In this document: piece after piece, positions 10,601 through 21,000 of the stretch
Layout of the letters: each line of letters starts with the position of its first letter
Numbering within the stretch: the first letter of the stretch is position 1
The notes under the pieces: model-generated
The model's database searches: none
The model's input: the letters and a program-made list of their open reading frames with translations, nothing else
Told to the model about the DNA's origin: nothing
DNA from: Candidatus Thiomargarita nelsonii
Lineage (GTDB): Bacteria > Pseudomonadota > Gammaproteobacteria > Beggiatoales > Beggiatoaceae
Reading direction: 5' to 3'
NCBI GenBank assembly: GCA_000785145.2
Contig: JSZA02000001.1
Span: 124,001-188,000, forward strand
Length of the DNA stretch: 64,000 nt
Made by a program: the position numbers and the translations under genes

Positions 10601-13421
10601 TATTGGTTATGTGGTCAAAGCATTTCACAAAATGGGTTGGATTTTCACACTTGGTAAACGTTTTTCAACGCTTGACTTAACGACACAATTAAATATTGTC
10701 AGTCAACATGTACGATTGTTAAATCGTCTATTGGAAATGTTAGCGGAGGAAGGCATACTTCGATCATCAGAGCATCACTGGATAGTCATAAAGGAGCCGA
10801 AAAATTTTCAAACACCGTCACTGAAAACACAATATCCAGAATTTGAAACCGAATTAACCATGCTTGAGCGGTGTGGAGAAAAACTTGCTGAGGTGCTTCA
10901 AGGAAAATGTGATCCTTTACATGAATTATTATTTCCTGAGGGCGATTTAACAACCGCTGCTGCACTCTACCAAGATACCCTTGTCTCACAAGTGATGAAT
11001 ACGCTGGTGCAAAAAACCGTCAGCACAGCATTGGCACGTTTACCCCAAAACCGTAGGCTACGCATTTTAGAAATTGGAGCAGGTACTGGCGGGACAAGTA
11101 CCTATATTCTGCCACATCTACCAGCCCAACAGACGGACTATGTCTTTACTGATTTATCGACCTTATTTCTGAGGACAGCCAAAGAAAAATTTCGTGATTA
11201 CCCCTTTATACAGTATCAGCTATTAGATATTGAACAGGATGCACCAGAATTTAAACGTCAACAATATGATTTAATAGTGATCGCCAATGTACTACATGCC
11301 ACCAAAGATTTACGACAAACGGTGCAACATGTCCAACAATTATTAATGCCGGGCGGGTTGCTGGTATTACTCGAAAATACTGAACGGCTACGCTTTGTTG
11401 ACCTCATTTTTGGTTTAACCGAGGGGTGGTGGCGATTTACTGATTCTTATTTGCGACCGGCTCATCCCTTGATTTCTACTGCTCAATGGCAGAACTTGCT
11501 AAAAGAAAATGGCTTTCAACAAACTGCAACACTGTCCGCCTCTCAGGAAGAGGGAGGAATTTTATCTAAACAGGCAGTGGTTATAGCTCAAGCAACTCAA
11601 CTTGAACCAACTTTCGCCCATTGGCTCATTTTTGCTGATGGACACGGCATGGCTCAACAACTGCAAACCCTGCTACAAGCCAGAGGTGATGTTTGTACGC
11701 TGGTTTTCCTCGGTGAAACTTACAAACAGCTAAACGAAAAAACCTATCAACTTAACCCCAATAATCTGAGCGAATTTCAGCAACTTTTGAGAGAAGTCTC
11801 AAGCGAAACTTTGCAAGGCGTGATACACCTTTGGAGCTTAGACGCGCCCAAAGCAAACGCCCTAACAACAATAGATTTAGAAAGGAGTTCACAACAAACC
11901 TGTGGTAGTGTTTTGTACTTAATACAGGCTTTGTTAAAAGCCCAATTTGGAAAACAACCCCAACTGTGGCTAGTGACTCAAGGAGCGGTTGCCGCTAAAA
12001 ATTCTCAAATTGAAGGACTCGCCCAATCGCCTTTATGGGGCATGGGAAAAGTGATTGCTTTAGAACATCCTGAATTCAAGACAGTACGAGTTGATTTAGA
12101 CTCTGAAACCAAACCAGATGAGGCTGTGCAAACGTTATTTGAAGAAATTTTGTCAAAAACACAAGAAGACCAAATTGCTTTTTGTAACAATGCCCGCTAT
12201 GTCGCAAGGTTAGTCCGACATACCCAAACAACTCTACCGGTGACTTTCCATGATGATGCGACCTATCTGATTACTGGCGGTTTAGGCGGTTTAGGTTTAT
12301 TAGTTGCTGATTGGATGGTCAAAAAAGGCGCAAAGCATCTAGCACTGGTTGGACGTAGCGCACCGACTCCCACATGCAGACAACAATTAACAACACTTGT
12401 CGAAGTTCAAGTAATGATACTTCAAGCCGATATTTCGGTAGCAGAAGAAGTTGCCCGTGTTTTGTCAGATATTGAACAAGCCATGCCACCCTTACGGGGT
12501 ATTATTCATGCAGCTGGTGTGTTGGATGATGGAGTATTACAACAACAGTCTTGGACACGTTTTGCCAAAGTCATGGCACCCAAAGTAAGCGGGGCTTGGC
12601 ATTTACACAAGTTAACGTTGGATCACTCTTTAGACTTTTTTGTGTTATTTTCTACCACGGTGTCTTTATTAGGCGGAGCGGGTCAAGCAAATCATGCTGC
12701 CGCCAATGCTTTTTTGGACATGTTGGCGCATTACCGCCACACACAAGGGTTAGCGGGATTAAGTATCAACTGGGGGCCTTGGGCTGAAGTTGGCGCAGCG
12801 GCAGAGCGCAAGATAGATGAGCGGCTTAAAATGAAGGGAGTGAACGCAATGTCTCCACAGCAAGGCTTGCTGGCATTAGAACAATTGTTTTCACAGCCAA
12901 CCGCCCAAATAGGAGTCATTCCTCTCGACGGTTCTCCAGCACAATTGCTAACATCGCCATTCTTTCTGGAATTATTATCGCCAACTGAACAAGTCTCAGA
13001 AAAACAACAAAAAATTGATTTTATCGAAAAATTTCAGAAAACCCCAGTTAAGAAACGTCGGACATTGCTTATAGGGCATCTGCGTACTCAAGTTGCTGAA
13101 GTATTAAGCTTGGATTCTCCAGCCTCAATAGATTTACAACAAGGATTTTTTGAATTGGGAATGGATTCGTTAACCTCGGTTGAATTAAGAAACAGTTTGC
13201 AAAAGAGTTTGGAATGTACTCTACCCGCCACATTGGGGTTTGATTATCCTACTACTGAAAAATTAGTGGATTATTTACTCAAGGAAGTCGCTATCTTAAA
13301 AATCACATCCGAAGTTAAGCCGCTAAAAAATGGCATGGATTTAAAAAAGTTGGATGAATTATCGGAAGATGAGTTAGGCGCACTCATTGATGATACTTTA
13401 GTCAATATTGAGGGGGTTTAG
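7686..13421 (+). CDS. Type I polyketide synthase module 3 (KS-AT-cMT-KR-ACP; KR probably inactive)
   Basis: This 1911-residue module has KS (about 40-465, Cys206), AT (about 560-860, Ser653 in GHSVGEY, malonyl-type HAFH from 751), a C-methyltransferase (about 980-1300, SAM motif EIGAGTGGTS from 1129), KR (about 1310-1710) and ACP (Ser1828 in GMDSL). The methyltransferase should add a methyl group at the alpha carbon of the malonyl-derived unit. The KR keeps its NADPH loop (about 1526-1537) and an LDD motif. Its catalytic Tyr is His1670 (QANHAAAN) and the catalytic Ser is Thr1657 (FSTTVSLL), so reduction is unlikely and a beta-keto product is predicted. The tail (LDELSEDELGALIDDTL) is a class 2 docking-like end, and module 4 starts two bases after the stop. 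Confidence 0.94.
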   Translation: MDTAREKNMPSSRRLLLALDDACAKLEAVERAKTESIAIIGTSFRFPGGEPESFWRLLHDGIDAITEIPANRWDIAAYYDPDPDAQGKIYSRYSGFLQDIEQFDPQFFGISPREAISLDPQQRLLLEISWEALENAGQVRDQLVGSQTGVFIGITTNDYATRIMQSGDLSQLDTYFGMGNALNATAGRLSYILGIQGPSMAIDTACSSSLVAIHLACQSLRTGESDMALAGGTNLILSPESSIVASRMQMLAKDGRCKTFDAAADGYVRGEGCGVVVLKRLSDAKADGDNILALIRGSAVNQDGASGGFTVPNGPAQQAVIRKALSQAKVAPDEIDYLEVHGTGTSLGDPIEVGAATAVLGEKRSPEHPLIMGTVKTNIGHLEAAAGIAGLIKVVLALQHEQIPPHLHLKQPNPQIPWDELPVRVATERMPWPRGDKKRLAGVSSFGASGTNAHLVVEEAPAIAAVEQQKGERPLHLLTLSAKTATALKQLAQKYAIYLDESDGLAIGDFCFSANTTRSHLSHRLGIVADSLTQAREKLRTIGQTTTGIFQGQIKGTRLPKIAFLFTGQGAQYLDMGRELYETQPTFRKTLERCDEILRLYLDKSILEILYSTHNSQLNETAYTQPALFALEYALAELWQSWGIKPSVVMGHSVGEYVAACVAGVFSLEDGLKLIAERGRLMQALPQDGMMVAVSVNQTRVAAVIQPHKDAVSIAAVNGPDNVVISGNSQVVKTLITHFEGIKTKKLTVSHAFHSPLMKPMLSEFERVALEVSYSSPRIALCSNITGELIKEEIATPQYWVNHVRQPVQFAKSVETLHQLGCGIFLEIGPKPTLLGMGRQCLPDEVGVWLPSLRQGQNDWQQLLQSLAELYVHGLTVDWQSFDRDYLRRRVTLPTYPWQHQRYWITAKEPAKIKDWFYKIEWRTQARQGLSPDYLPTPQSIHNTLQPDLEELKTRQDLTKYWQILNQIETLSIGYVVKAFHKMGWIFTLGKRFSTLDLTTQLNIVSQHVRLLNRLLEMLAEEGILRSSEHHWIVIKEPKNFQTPSLKTQYPEFETELTMLERCGEKLAEVLQGKCDPLHELLFPEGDLTTAAALYQDTLVSQVMNTLVQKTVSTALARLPQNRRLRILEIGAGTGGTSTYILPHLPAQQTDYVFTDLSTLFLRTAKEKFRDYPFIQYQLLDIEQDAPEFKRQQYDLIVIANVLHATKDLRQTVQHVQQLLMPGGLLVLLENTERLRFVDLIFGLTEGWWRFTDSYLRPAHPLISTAQWQNLLKENGFQQTATLSASQEEGGILSKQAVVIAQATQLEPTFAHWLIFADGHGMAQQLQTLLQARGDVCTLVFLGETYKQLNEKTYQLNPNNLSEFQQLLREVSSETLQGVIHLWSLDAPKANALTTIDLERSSQQTCGSVLYLIQALLKAQFGKQPQLWLVTQGAVAAKNSQIEGLAQSPLWGMGKVIALEHPEFKTVRVDLDSETKPDEAVQTLFEEILSKTQEDQIAFCNNARYVARLVRHTQTTLPVTFHDDATYLITGGLGGLGLLVADWMVKKGAKHLALVGRSAPTPTCRQQLTTLVEVQVMILQADISVAEEVARVLSDIEQAMPPLRGIIHAAGVLDDGVLQQQSWTRFAKVMAPKVSGAWHLHKLTLDHSLDFFVLFSTTVSLLGGAGQANHAAANAFLDMLAHYRHTQGLAGLSINWGPWAEVGAAAERKIDERLKMKGVNAMSPQQGLLALEQLFSQPTAQIGVIPLDGSPAQLLTSPFFLELLSPTEQVSEKQQKIDFIEKFQKTPVKKRRTLLIGHLRTQVAEVLSLDSPASIDLQQGFFELGMDSLTSVELRNSLQKSLECTLPATLGFDYPTTEKLVDYLLKEVAILKITSEVKPLKNGMDLKKLDELSEDELGALIDDTLVNIEGV

Positions 13422-13423
13422 TA

Positions 13424-16400
13424 ATGGATAATCGCGATAGACTAAAACGCGCCCTGTCGGCATTGCAGAAAATGCAATCAAAGTTGGATGCGTTGGAAAA
13501 AACGCAAAAAGAACCCATTGCCATTATTGGGATGGGTTGCCGGATGCCTGGTGGTGCTGACACATTGGACACTTTTTGGGAACTGTTGGAAAATCAAGTA
13601 GATGCTATAACAGAAGTCCCTGCTGATCGTTGGAATATTGATGAGTATTATGATCCAAATCCCGATGCTGCCGGAAAAATGTACACTCGCTACGGCGGTT
13701 TTTTGGACAATATAGATAGCTTTGATCCCGCATTTTTTAGTATTGCACCGCGAGAGGCTTTAAGCCTTGATCCACAACATCGTCTCCTATTGGAAGTCAC
13801 TTGGGAGGCATTAGAAAATGCCGCAATTGCGCCAGCACGCTTACGGGACAGTCAAACCGGCGTATTTATCGGTATCAGTAGCAATGACTATGGACAACTA
13901 TTATTAACGGGAAGAGAGCCTGGTGAAATAGATTCCTACATGGGCTCAGGTAATGCCCATAGTGTGGCTGTGGGTCGTTTGTCTTATACGCTAGGCTTAC
14001 AAGGACCCAGTGTCGCCATAGATACTGCTTGTTCCTCATCAATAGTGGCGGTGCATTTGGCTTGCCAGAGCTTACGTTTGCGGGAATGCGATGTTGCCAT
14101 CAGCGGCGGCGTAAACCTTCTTATCACACCCTATGTCAGTATAAATCATTCTAGAGCTAGGATGCTGGCTGCCGATGGCCGTTGTAAGACGTTTGATGGG
14201 GCTGCCGATGGATTTATTCGTTCCGAGGGGTGTGGTGTAATAATCCTTAAACGTTTATCAGATGCAGTAGCTAACGGGGATAATATCCTCGCCTTGATTC
14301 GCGGCACAGCGGTTAACCAAGATGGTCATACCAGTGGTTTAACGGTACCTAATGGTCCCTCTCAGCAAGCTGTGATTCGTAAGGCATTAGAAAATGGTGG
14401 TGTATCACCCGCTCAAGTCAGTTATGTAGAAGCGCATGGTACCGGTACTTCTTTGGGCGATCCAATCGAAGTGGGTGCCTTAGGTGCGGTTTTCAGTCAA
14501 AATCGCTCCCAAAATAAGCCTTTGATAATTGGTTCGGTAAAGACTAATCTCGGTCATTTGGAATCCGCCGCAGGTATAGCCGGTTTGATCAAAGTGGTGC
14601 TATCTCTTCAACATAAAAAGATACCGGCACATCTACACTTTAAACAGCCTAATCCTCATATTGCTTGGGAAGATTTTCCGCTGCTCGTACCTACTGAGCA
14701 GATGCCTTGGCTTGCCGAGCGACGAGTGGCGGGAGTCAGTTCCTTTGGCTTTGGCGGTACTAATGCCCATGTGGTGTTAGAAGAAGCCCCCAAAATCCAA
14801 TGTCCAAAAATACCAGTGGAACGCCCTTCGCATTTGTTGACATTATCGGCGAAAACACTTGAAGCCTTAAAACAGTTGGCACTTCGCTACGCGGATGTTC
14901 TTAATAAACAAAAAGAGACGAACATAGGAGATATTTGTTTTACCGCGAATACGGGACGGTCTCATTTTTCCCATCGCTTGAGTGTGGTGGCAGCGGCGTC
15001 CTCAGAATTGTGTGAAAAGCTCACTGCTTTTGTGGCTGGTCTCAATCCCACCGGCGTTTTTCAGAAAGAGGTGCAAAAAGAAAAAGAGAGTCAGCTTGAT
15101 ATCGCGTTTCTTTTTACGGGGCAAGGTTCGCAGTATGTTGGTATGGGACGTGAACTTTATGAAACGCAGCCGACTTTCCGTCAAACCCTTGACCGTTGTG
15201 ACAAAATTCTCCAGCCTTACATAGGTCAATCTATATTTGATGTCCTCTATCCTCGCCAAGAAAATGGCAATGTTCAATTAAATGAAACCGCCTACACTCA
15301 ACCAGCCCTCTTTGCCTTAGAGTATGCCTTAGCTAAATTATGGCAATCTTGGGGCATAGAGCCTAGTGTGGTGATGGGGCATAGCGTGGGTGAATATGTC
15401 GCTGCCTGTGTGGCGGGGGTTTTTAGCCTCGAAGATGGCTTAAAATTGATTGCAGAGCGGGGGCGTTTAATGCAGACACTCAGTGAAACGGGTGAAATGA
15501 TGGTCGTGTCTGCCGATGAAATGCAAGTAGCTAGTGTGATTCAACCTTATACGCAAGACGTTTCTATAGCGGCGATTAATGGTCCCCAAAATGTGGTCAT
15601 TTCCGGTAAATGCCAAGCGATTCAGAAAATTAACACCATTTTGGAAACGATGGGCATTAAAACGAAAAAATTAATCGTTTCCCATGCTTTTCATTCGCCC
15701 TTGATGGTGCCGATGCTGCCAGAATTTGCGCGAGTGGCTTCAGAAATAAGTTATTCATCGCCAGAAATAGATGTGGTTTCCAACCTGACGGGTAATTTGG
15801 CTAGTGATGAGATTGGCACGCCTGAATATTGGGTTAATCACGTCAGACAATCTGTGAAATTTGCCGCTGGGATGGAAACGCTGTCTCAACAAGGTTATGA
15901 AATATTTTTAGAAATAGGCCCCAAGCCAACGCTATTGGGTATGACTGATGTGCAGCTTGCACTCCCTAGTTTGCGTGAAGGGCAAAGTGATTGGCAACAG
16001 TTGCTCCAAAGTTTAAGTGCTTTATATGTGCGTGGTGTGCCAATAGATTGGTTTGGCTTTGATCAGGATTATTCTCCACGCTGCCGTTTGCCATTGCCTA
16101 CTTATCCGTTCCAACGCCGACGTTATTGGGTTGAAACGATTGCGTCTAATCCGCCAAAATATGAGGATTGGTTTTATGAGATAGTCTGGCAACCCAAACC
16201 GCGTAAACAAGAATTTTTTCAATTTTCGGACTCAAAAAACCATTGGTTAATTTTTGCCGACGAGGGTGGTATAGGAGAAATACTGGCGGCACAGTTACGG
16301 GCACGAGGACAAGATTGTTTTTTAGTTTACGCGGGAGAGGCTTATAAAACTAAAACTGAGCGTTTGTTCCAGGAACTTAATGAACAACAACAGCTTTTAA

Positions 16401-18034
16401 GAGGCGTCATCCATCTATGGAGCTTGGATGCAACCTCCCCTGATAAATTGACAATTCCTGATTTAGCGATAGCACAAGATTCAGGGTGTGCTAGTGTATT
16501 GCATTTGGTGCAAACATTAATAAAACACGAAAAGTCGGTTATACCGTTATTGTGGTTAGTCACTCGCGGTGCTGTGGTAACGGGAGAACACGATACGCTA
16601 CCCCCTGCCGTTGCACAAGCACCCTTGTGGGGAATCGGAAAAGTCATTGCCTTGGAATATCCTCAATTTTGGGGGGGGATGCTTGATTTATCGCCAGTGA
16701 CGAGTCAAAATGAAGTGGCAACATTGTTGGCAGAAATTGAAGATTCAGATGGTGAAGATCATATTGCGTTTCGGAATGGACAACGTTATGTGGCCCGCTT
16801 AGTGCCAAAGAGTCTTCAATCAAAATCGGAAAAATTTTCATTAAATGCTGAAAGTACTTATCTGATTACGGGCGGCTTGGGGGCTTTGGGATTGAAGGTG
16901 GCCCACTGGATAGTTGAACGGGGTGGTCGTCATTTGGTTCTAACGGGTCGTCGCGGTGCTTCTTCCAATCAAGCTCAAGAAACTTTGAACCAACTGGAAA
17001 AGGCGGGCGTTCACATTTTAGCCATCAAAGCCGATGTGGCAAATAAACAAGATATGGCCAAGGTGTTTGATGAGATTAAGGTGTCCATGCCACCCTTACG
17101 AGGCATAGTTCATGCCGCGGGTATTTCGGGTGCTGAGTTCATCAAAGAAATGACGCTTAACACATTTGAATCTGTACTTCGCCCCAAGGTTATGGGAGGC
17201 TGGATTTTGCACGAACTGAGTCAAGAAATGAAGTTAGATTTTTTCGTGAATTTTTCTTCAATTGCGTCGGTGTGGGGTTCTAAAGGGCAAGCGCATTATG
17301 CGGCAGCAAACCATTTTCTTGATGTGTTAGCGCAATATCGCCAACGATGCGGACTGCCCACCTTGAGCATCAACTGGGGGCCTTGGGCAGAGGGGGGGAT
17401 GGCTTCAGCAGAAGCGCAAGTATGGTTAGCAAACCAGGGAGTAACGACATTGTCTCCAGCACACGCCCTTGCTGCTTTGGAATACTTGCTGGCGACGAAA
17501 TCGGTTCAAGCCACGGTAGCACAAGTGGATTGGAAACGATTTAAAGCACTTTATGAGGCGAGGAAGCAATTGCCGTTGTTAGAACAGATTGAGGTACAAA
17601 CAGAAGAGGTTGCTATACAATCAGTTGAAAAGTCTTTTATTTTAACTCAATTAGAAAAAACACCGATTGTAGAACGCCGAACTGTTTTAATTACTTACCT
17701 TCAAGGCGAAGTGGCTAAAGTGTTGAAATTTGAGTCCTCTCGTGTGCCCAAAGTGCAGCAAGGTTTCTTTGATATGGGCATGGATTCACTGACTGCAATG
17801 GAATTTAAAAACGGTTTAGAAACCGCTATGGCAGTTTCGCTGCCAACGACTTTAGCTTTTGACTATACAACGATTGAAACCCTTGCCACTTATTTGATGA
17901 GCGAGGTACTGGCGTTGCCAGCCCAAGTGTTCAAGGAAAACAAAGAGGTATTGACTGCTAGTCAAACTAAACTAGAAGAACTTTCAGAAGAGGAAGTGGA
18001 AGCCTTATTACTTGAAAAACTTGAAAATTTATAA
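13424..18034 (+). CDS. Type I polyketide synthase module 4 (KS-AT-KR-ACP)
   Basis: This 1536-residue module has a short N-terminal coiled coil ([15 protein letters not shown]), KS (about 37-460, Cys203 in [10 protein letters not shown]), AT (about 560-860, Ser654, HAFH from 754, malonyl type), KR (about 900-1320) and ACP (Ser1455 in GMDSL). The KR keeps Tyr1292 and has the A-type pattern ([10 protein letters not shown], no LDD), nearly the same as module 2, so an L-hydroxyl is predicted. No DH, ER or methyltransferase is present. The tail ([17 protein letters not shown]) is a typical docking-like end that should pair with the N-terminal helix of module 5. The gene is tightly linked to its neighbours, with a gap of 2 bases before it and 28 bases after. 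Confidence 0.95.
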   Translation: MDNRDRLKRALSALQKMQSKLDALEKTQKEPIAIIGMGCRMPGGADTLDTFWELLENQVDAITEVPADRWNIDEYYDPNPDAAGKMYTRYGGFLDNIDSFDPAFFSIAPREALSLDPQHRLLLEVTWEALENAAIAPARLRDSQTGVFIGISSNDYGQLLLTGREPGEIDSYMGSGNAHSVAVGRLSYTLGLQGPSVAIDTACSSSIVAVHLACQSLRLRECDVAISGGVNLLITPYVSINHSRARMLAADGRCKTFDGAADGFIRSEGCGVIILKRLSDAVANGDNILALIRGTAVNQDGHTSGLTVPNGPSQQAVIRKALENGGVSPAQVSYVEAHGTGTSLGDPIEVGALGAVFSQNRSQNKPLIIGSVKTNLGHLESAAGIAGLIKVVLSLQHKKIPAHLHFKQPNPHIAWEDFPLLVPTEQMPWLAERRVAGVSSFGFGGTNAHVVLEEAPKIQCPKIPVERPSHLLTLSAKTLEALKQLALRYADVLNKQKETNIGDICFTANTGRSHFSHRLSVVAAASSELCEKLTAFVAGLNPTGVFQKEVQKEKESQLDIAFLFTGQGSQYVGMGRELYETQPTFRQTLDRCDKILQPYIGQSIFDVLYPRQENGNVQLNETAYTQPALFALEYALAKLWQSWGIEPSVVMGHSVGEYVAACVAGVFSLEDGLKLIAERGRLMQTLSETGEMMVVSADEMQVASVIQPYTQDVSIAAINGPQNVVISGKCQAIQKINTILETMGIKTKKLIVSHAFHSPLMVPMLPEFARVASEISYSSPEIDVVSNLTGNLASDEIGTPEYWVNHVRQSVKFAAGMETLSQQGYEIFLEIGPKPTLLGMTDVQLALPSLREGQSDWQQLLQSLSALYVRGVPIDWFGFDQDYSPRCRLPLPTYPFQRRRYWVETIASNPPKYEDWFYEIVWQPKPRKQEFFQFSDSKNHWLIFADEGGIGEILAAQLRARGQDCFLVYAGEAYKTKTERLFQELNEQQQLLRGVIHLWSLDATSPDKLTIPDLAIAQDSGCASVLHLVQTLIKHEKSVIPLLWLVTRGAVVTGEHDTLPPAVAQAPLWGIGKVIALEYPQFWGGMLDLSPVTSQNEVATLLAEIEDSDGEDHIAFRNGQRYVARLVPKSLQSKSEKFSLNAESTYLITGGLGALGLKVAHWIVERGGRHLVLTGRRGASSNQAQETLNQLEKAGVHILAIKADVANKQDMAKVFDEIKVSMPPLRGIVHAAGISGAEFIKEMTLNTFESVLRPKVMGGWILHELSQEMKLDFFVNFSSIASVWGSKGQAHYAAANHFLDVLAQYRQRCGLPTLSINWGPWAEGGMASAEAQVWLANQGVTTLSPAHALAALEYLLATKSVQATVAQVDWKRFKALYEARKQLPLLEQIEVQTEEVAIQSVEKSFILTQLEKTPIVERRTVLITYLQGEVAKVLKFESSRVPKVQQGFFDMGMDSLTAMEFKNGLETAMAVSLPTTLAFDYTTIETLATYLMSEVLALPAQVFKENKEVLTASQTKLEELSEEEVEALLLEKLENL

Positions 18035-18062
18035 ATAAATATAGATAACAGGAAGAACAAAA

Positions 18063-21000
18063 ATGCAAAAAATGCCACATTTATCTCCATTAAAACAAGC
18101 CTTTTTAGCATTGGAAGAAATGCAAGCCAAACTAAGGGGTATGGAACAGTCACGGACTGAACCTATTGCTATTATTGGTATGGGGTGTCGATTTCCAAAA
18201 GAGGCGAATAACCCCGAAAAATTATGGCAAATATTGCATGATGGGGTTGATGTCATCACGGAAGTTCCTAGTCAACGATGGGATGTTGATGCTTTTTACG
18301 ATCCTGACCCAAAAGTACCGGGCAAAACGTACACACGGCATGGTGGCTTTTTGTCGGTTATTGATCAATTTGATCCACATTTTTTTGGTATTTCTCCCCG
18401 CGAAGCGATCAGTATGGATCCGCAACAACGCTTGGTATTGGAAGTCAGTTGGGAAGCTCTTGAAAATGCCGGTTTGGTTCAAAATAGACTTGCGGGTAGC
18501 CAAACAGGGGTTTTTATTGGGATATCATCTTCCGAATATGCAAGCTATCTGTTGGGTGATCTCAACCAAATTGATCCCTATCACATTACGGGAACTTCGC
18601 TGAATGGCGCGGCTGGACGTTTATCTTATACGCTGGGATTTCAAGGGCCTTGCATGGCAATAGATACCGCTTGTTCTTCATCGTTGGTCGCCGTTCATCA
18701 GGCGTGCTTGAGTTTACGCAATGGCGAATGTCAGCAAGCGTTAGCAGGGGGTATCAACCTAATCCTAACTCCGATGGGTTCTGTTGCTCTATCTAAAGCA
18801 TTGGCATTATCGCCAACCGGACATTGTAAGGCGTTTGACGAAGCGGCAGATGGCATGGTACGAGGAGAGGGGTGCGGGGTCATAGTGCTTAAGCGTCTTT
18901 CTGATGCGATGAAAAATGGTGATAATATTTTGGCTTTGATTCGGGGTTCTGCCGTTAATCAAGATGGCCCCAGTAGTGCTCTGACTGTGCCAAATGGCCC
19001 AGCACAGGATGCTGTGATTCGTCAGGCACTGGCGAATGGTAATGTAAAACCCGAAGAGGTGGACTATATAGAGGCGCATGGAACGGGCACGTCTTTAGGA
19101 GACCCCATTGAGGCAGGGGCTTTGGGGCGCGTATTTGGTCAGGATCGTCCTAAAGATCATCCCCTTATGATGGGTTCAGTCAAAACTAATATTGGCCATT
19201 TGGAAGCTTGCTCTGGTATAGCGAGTCTCATCAAAGTTGTGTTGTCCTTGCAACATGAAGAAATACCGCCGCATTTGCACTTTACACAACCGAGTTCTCA
19301 TATTCGTTGGGATGAGCTACCGTTGAAGGTACCTACTGAGTCAATCGCTTGGCCTTCAGGTGAAAGGCGGCGGCTGGCTGGAGTCAGTGCTTTTGGCTTT
19401 AGTGGCACTAATGCCCATGTTGTGTTGGAAGAGGCACCAGAGGCAGTCACGCAAGCATCGAGTCCATTGGTGGAACGCCCTTTACATATGCTGACACTGT
19501 CGGCTAAAACAGATACCGCACTGAAGCAATTAGCACAGCGTTATGAAAACCATTTATCTACCCATCCGGATTTGGCTTTAGAAAACTTATGTTTTACGGC
19601 TAACACCGGACGTGCTCATTTTCCTTATCGTTTGGCTGTGATAGCGACTTCAACAGCCGAGGTGCGTGACCAATTGCTTGCCTTGACAGCGGTACAAAGT
19701 GGTGATCTGCCCAAAGTGGCCTTTTTGTTTACCGGTCAAGGGTCTCAGTCTGTCGGTATGGGGCGCGAACTTTATGAAACACAACCGACTTTTCGCAAAA
19801 CGCTTGACCATTGTGATGAAATTCTGCGCCCTTATTTGGAAACACCTTTGCTTCAAGTCCTGTATACGGAGGCCAATCCAAAATTGGATGAAACGGCCTA
19901 TACCCAACCCGCTCTATTTGCATTGGAATATGCTCTCGCTAAGTTGTGGCTGTCTTGGGGTATCACCCCCACCGCTGTGATGGGACATAGCGTAGGTGAA
20001 TATGTCGCTGCTTGTATCGCGGGTGTTTTCAGCCTAGAAGAGGGTTTAAAATTGGTTGCTGAGCGAGCACGTATGATGCAAGCTCTGCCCCAAGACGGCG
20101 AGATGGCAGCAGTGTTTGCAAATGAAACACAAGTCACTTCTGCCATTCAATCTTATGCTCATGAGGTGTCGATTGCGGCTGTTAATGGTCCACAAAATAT
20201 AGTCATTTCTGGAAAACGGGAAACGATTGAAGCTATCATTGCGGTTTTATCAGAGGACGGTATTGAAGCAAAACCGTTAAAAGTGTCTCATGCCTTCCAC
20301 TCTCCTTTGATGGAGCCAATGCTGTCTGAGTTTAAACGTGTTGCCTCGGAAGTCACTTATGCTTTACCACAAATAAATTTGATTTCCAATGTAACCGGAC
20401 AAACAGTAGCTGCTGAAGTCGCAACGCCTGAATATTGGTGTCGTCATGTGCGGCAACCAGTGAGATTTGCCGCAAGTATAGATACCCTGCATGAACAAGA
20501 CTATGAAATATTTATAGAAATCGGCCCAAAACCAACGCTGTCTGGGATGGGTAGTCAATGTTTACCAGACGACGAAGGTGTTTGGTTGCCAAGTTTGCGC
20601 CAAGGAGAAAACGATTGGCAAACCTTACTCCAAAGTTTAGCAGATTTATATGTGCGTGGCGCATCGGTCAACTGGACGAGCTTTGATCACGACTATCCAC
20701 GTCATCGGATCGCGTTACCTACCTATCCATTTCAAAGAGAGCGGTATTGGACTGATAATGCCGTGATGTTCCAGGGTACCGGGATTAGGTATAAAAAAGA
20801 CAAGCATCCCTTACTAGGGCAACAATTGGTCCTTGCAGATACGCAGGAAATTCGTTTTGAATCCCATATTAGTCAATATGCACCGGCTTTTCTAGCGCAC
20901 CATCGCGTTTTTCAAACCGTCATCGTACCTGCTACTGCTTACCTTGAAATGGCATTAGCTGCCGGAGCGAGTGTTTTTAAAACAGACAATCTAGTGGTAG

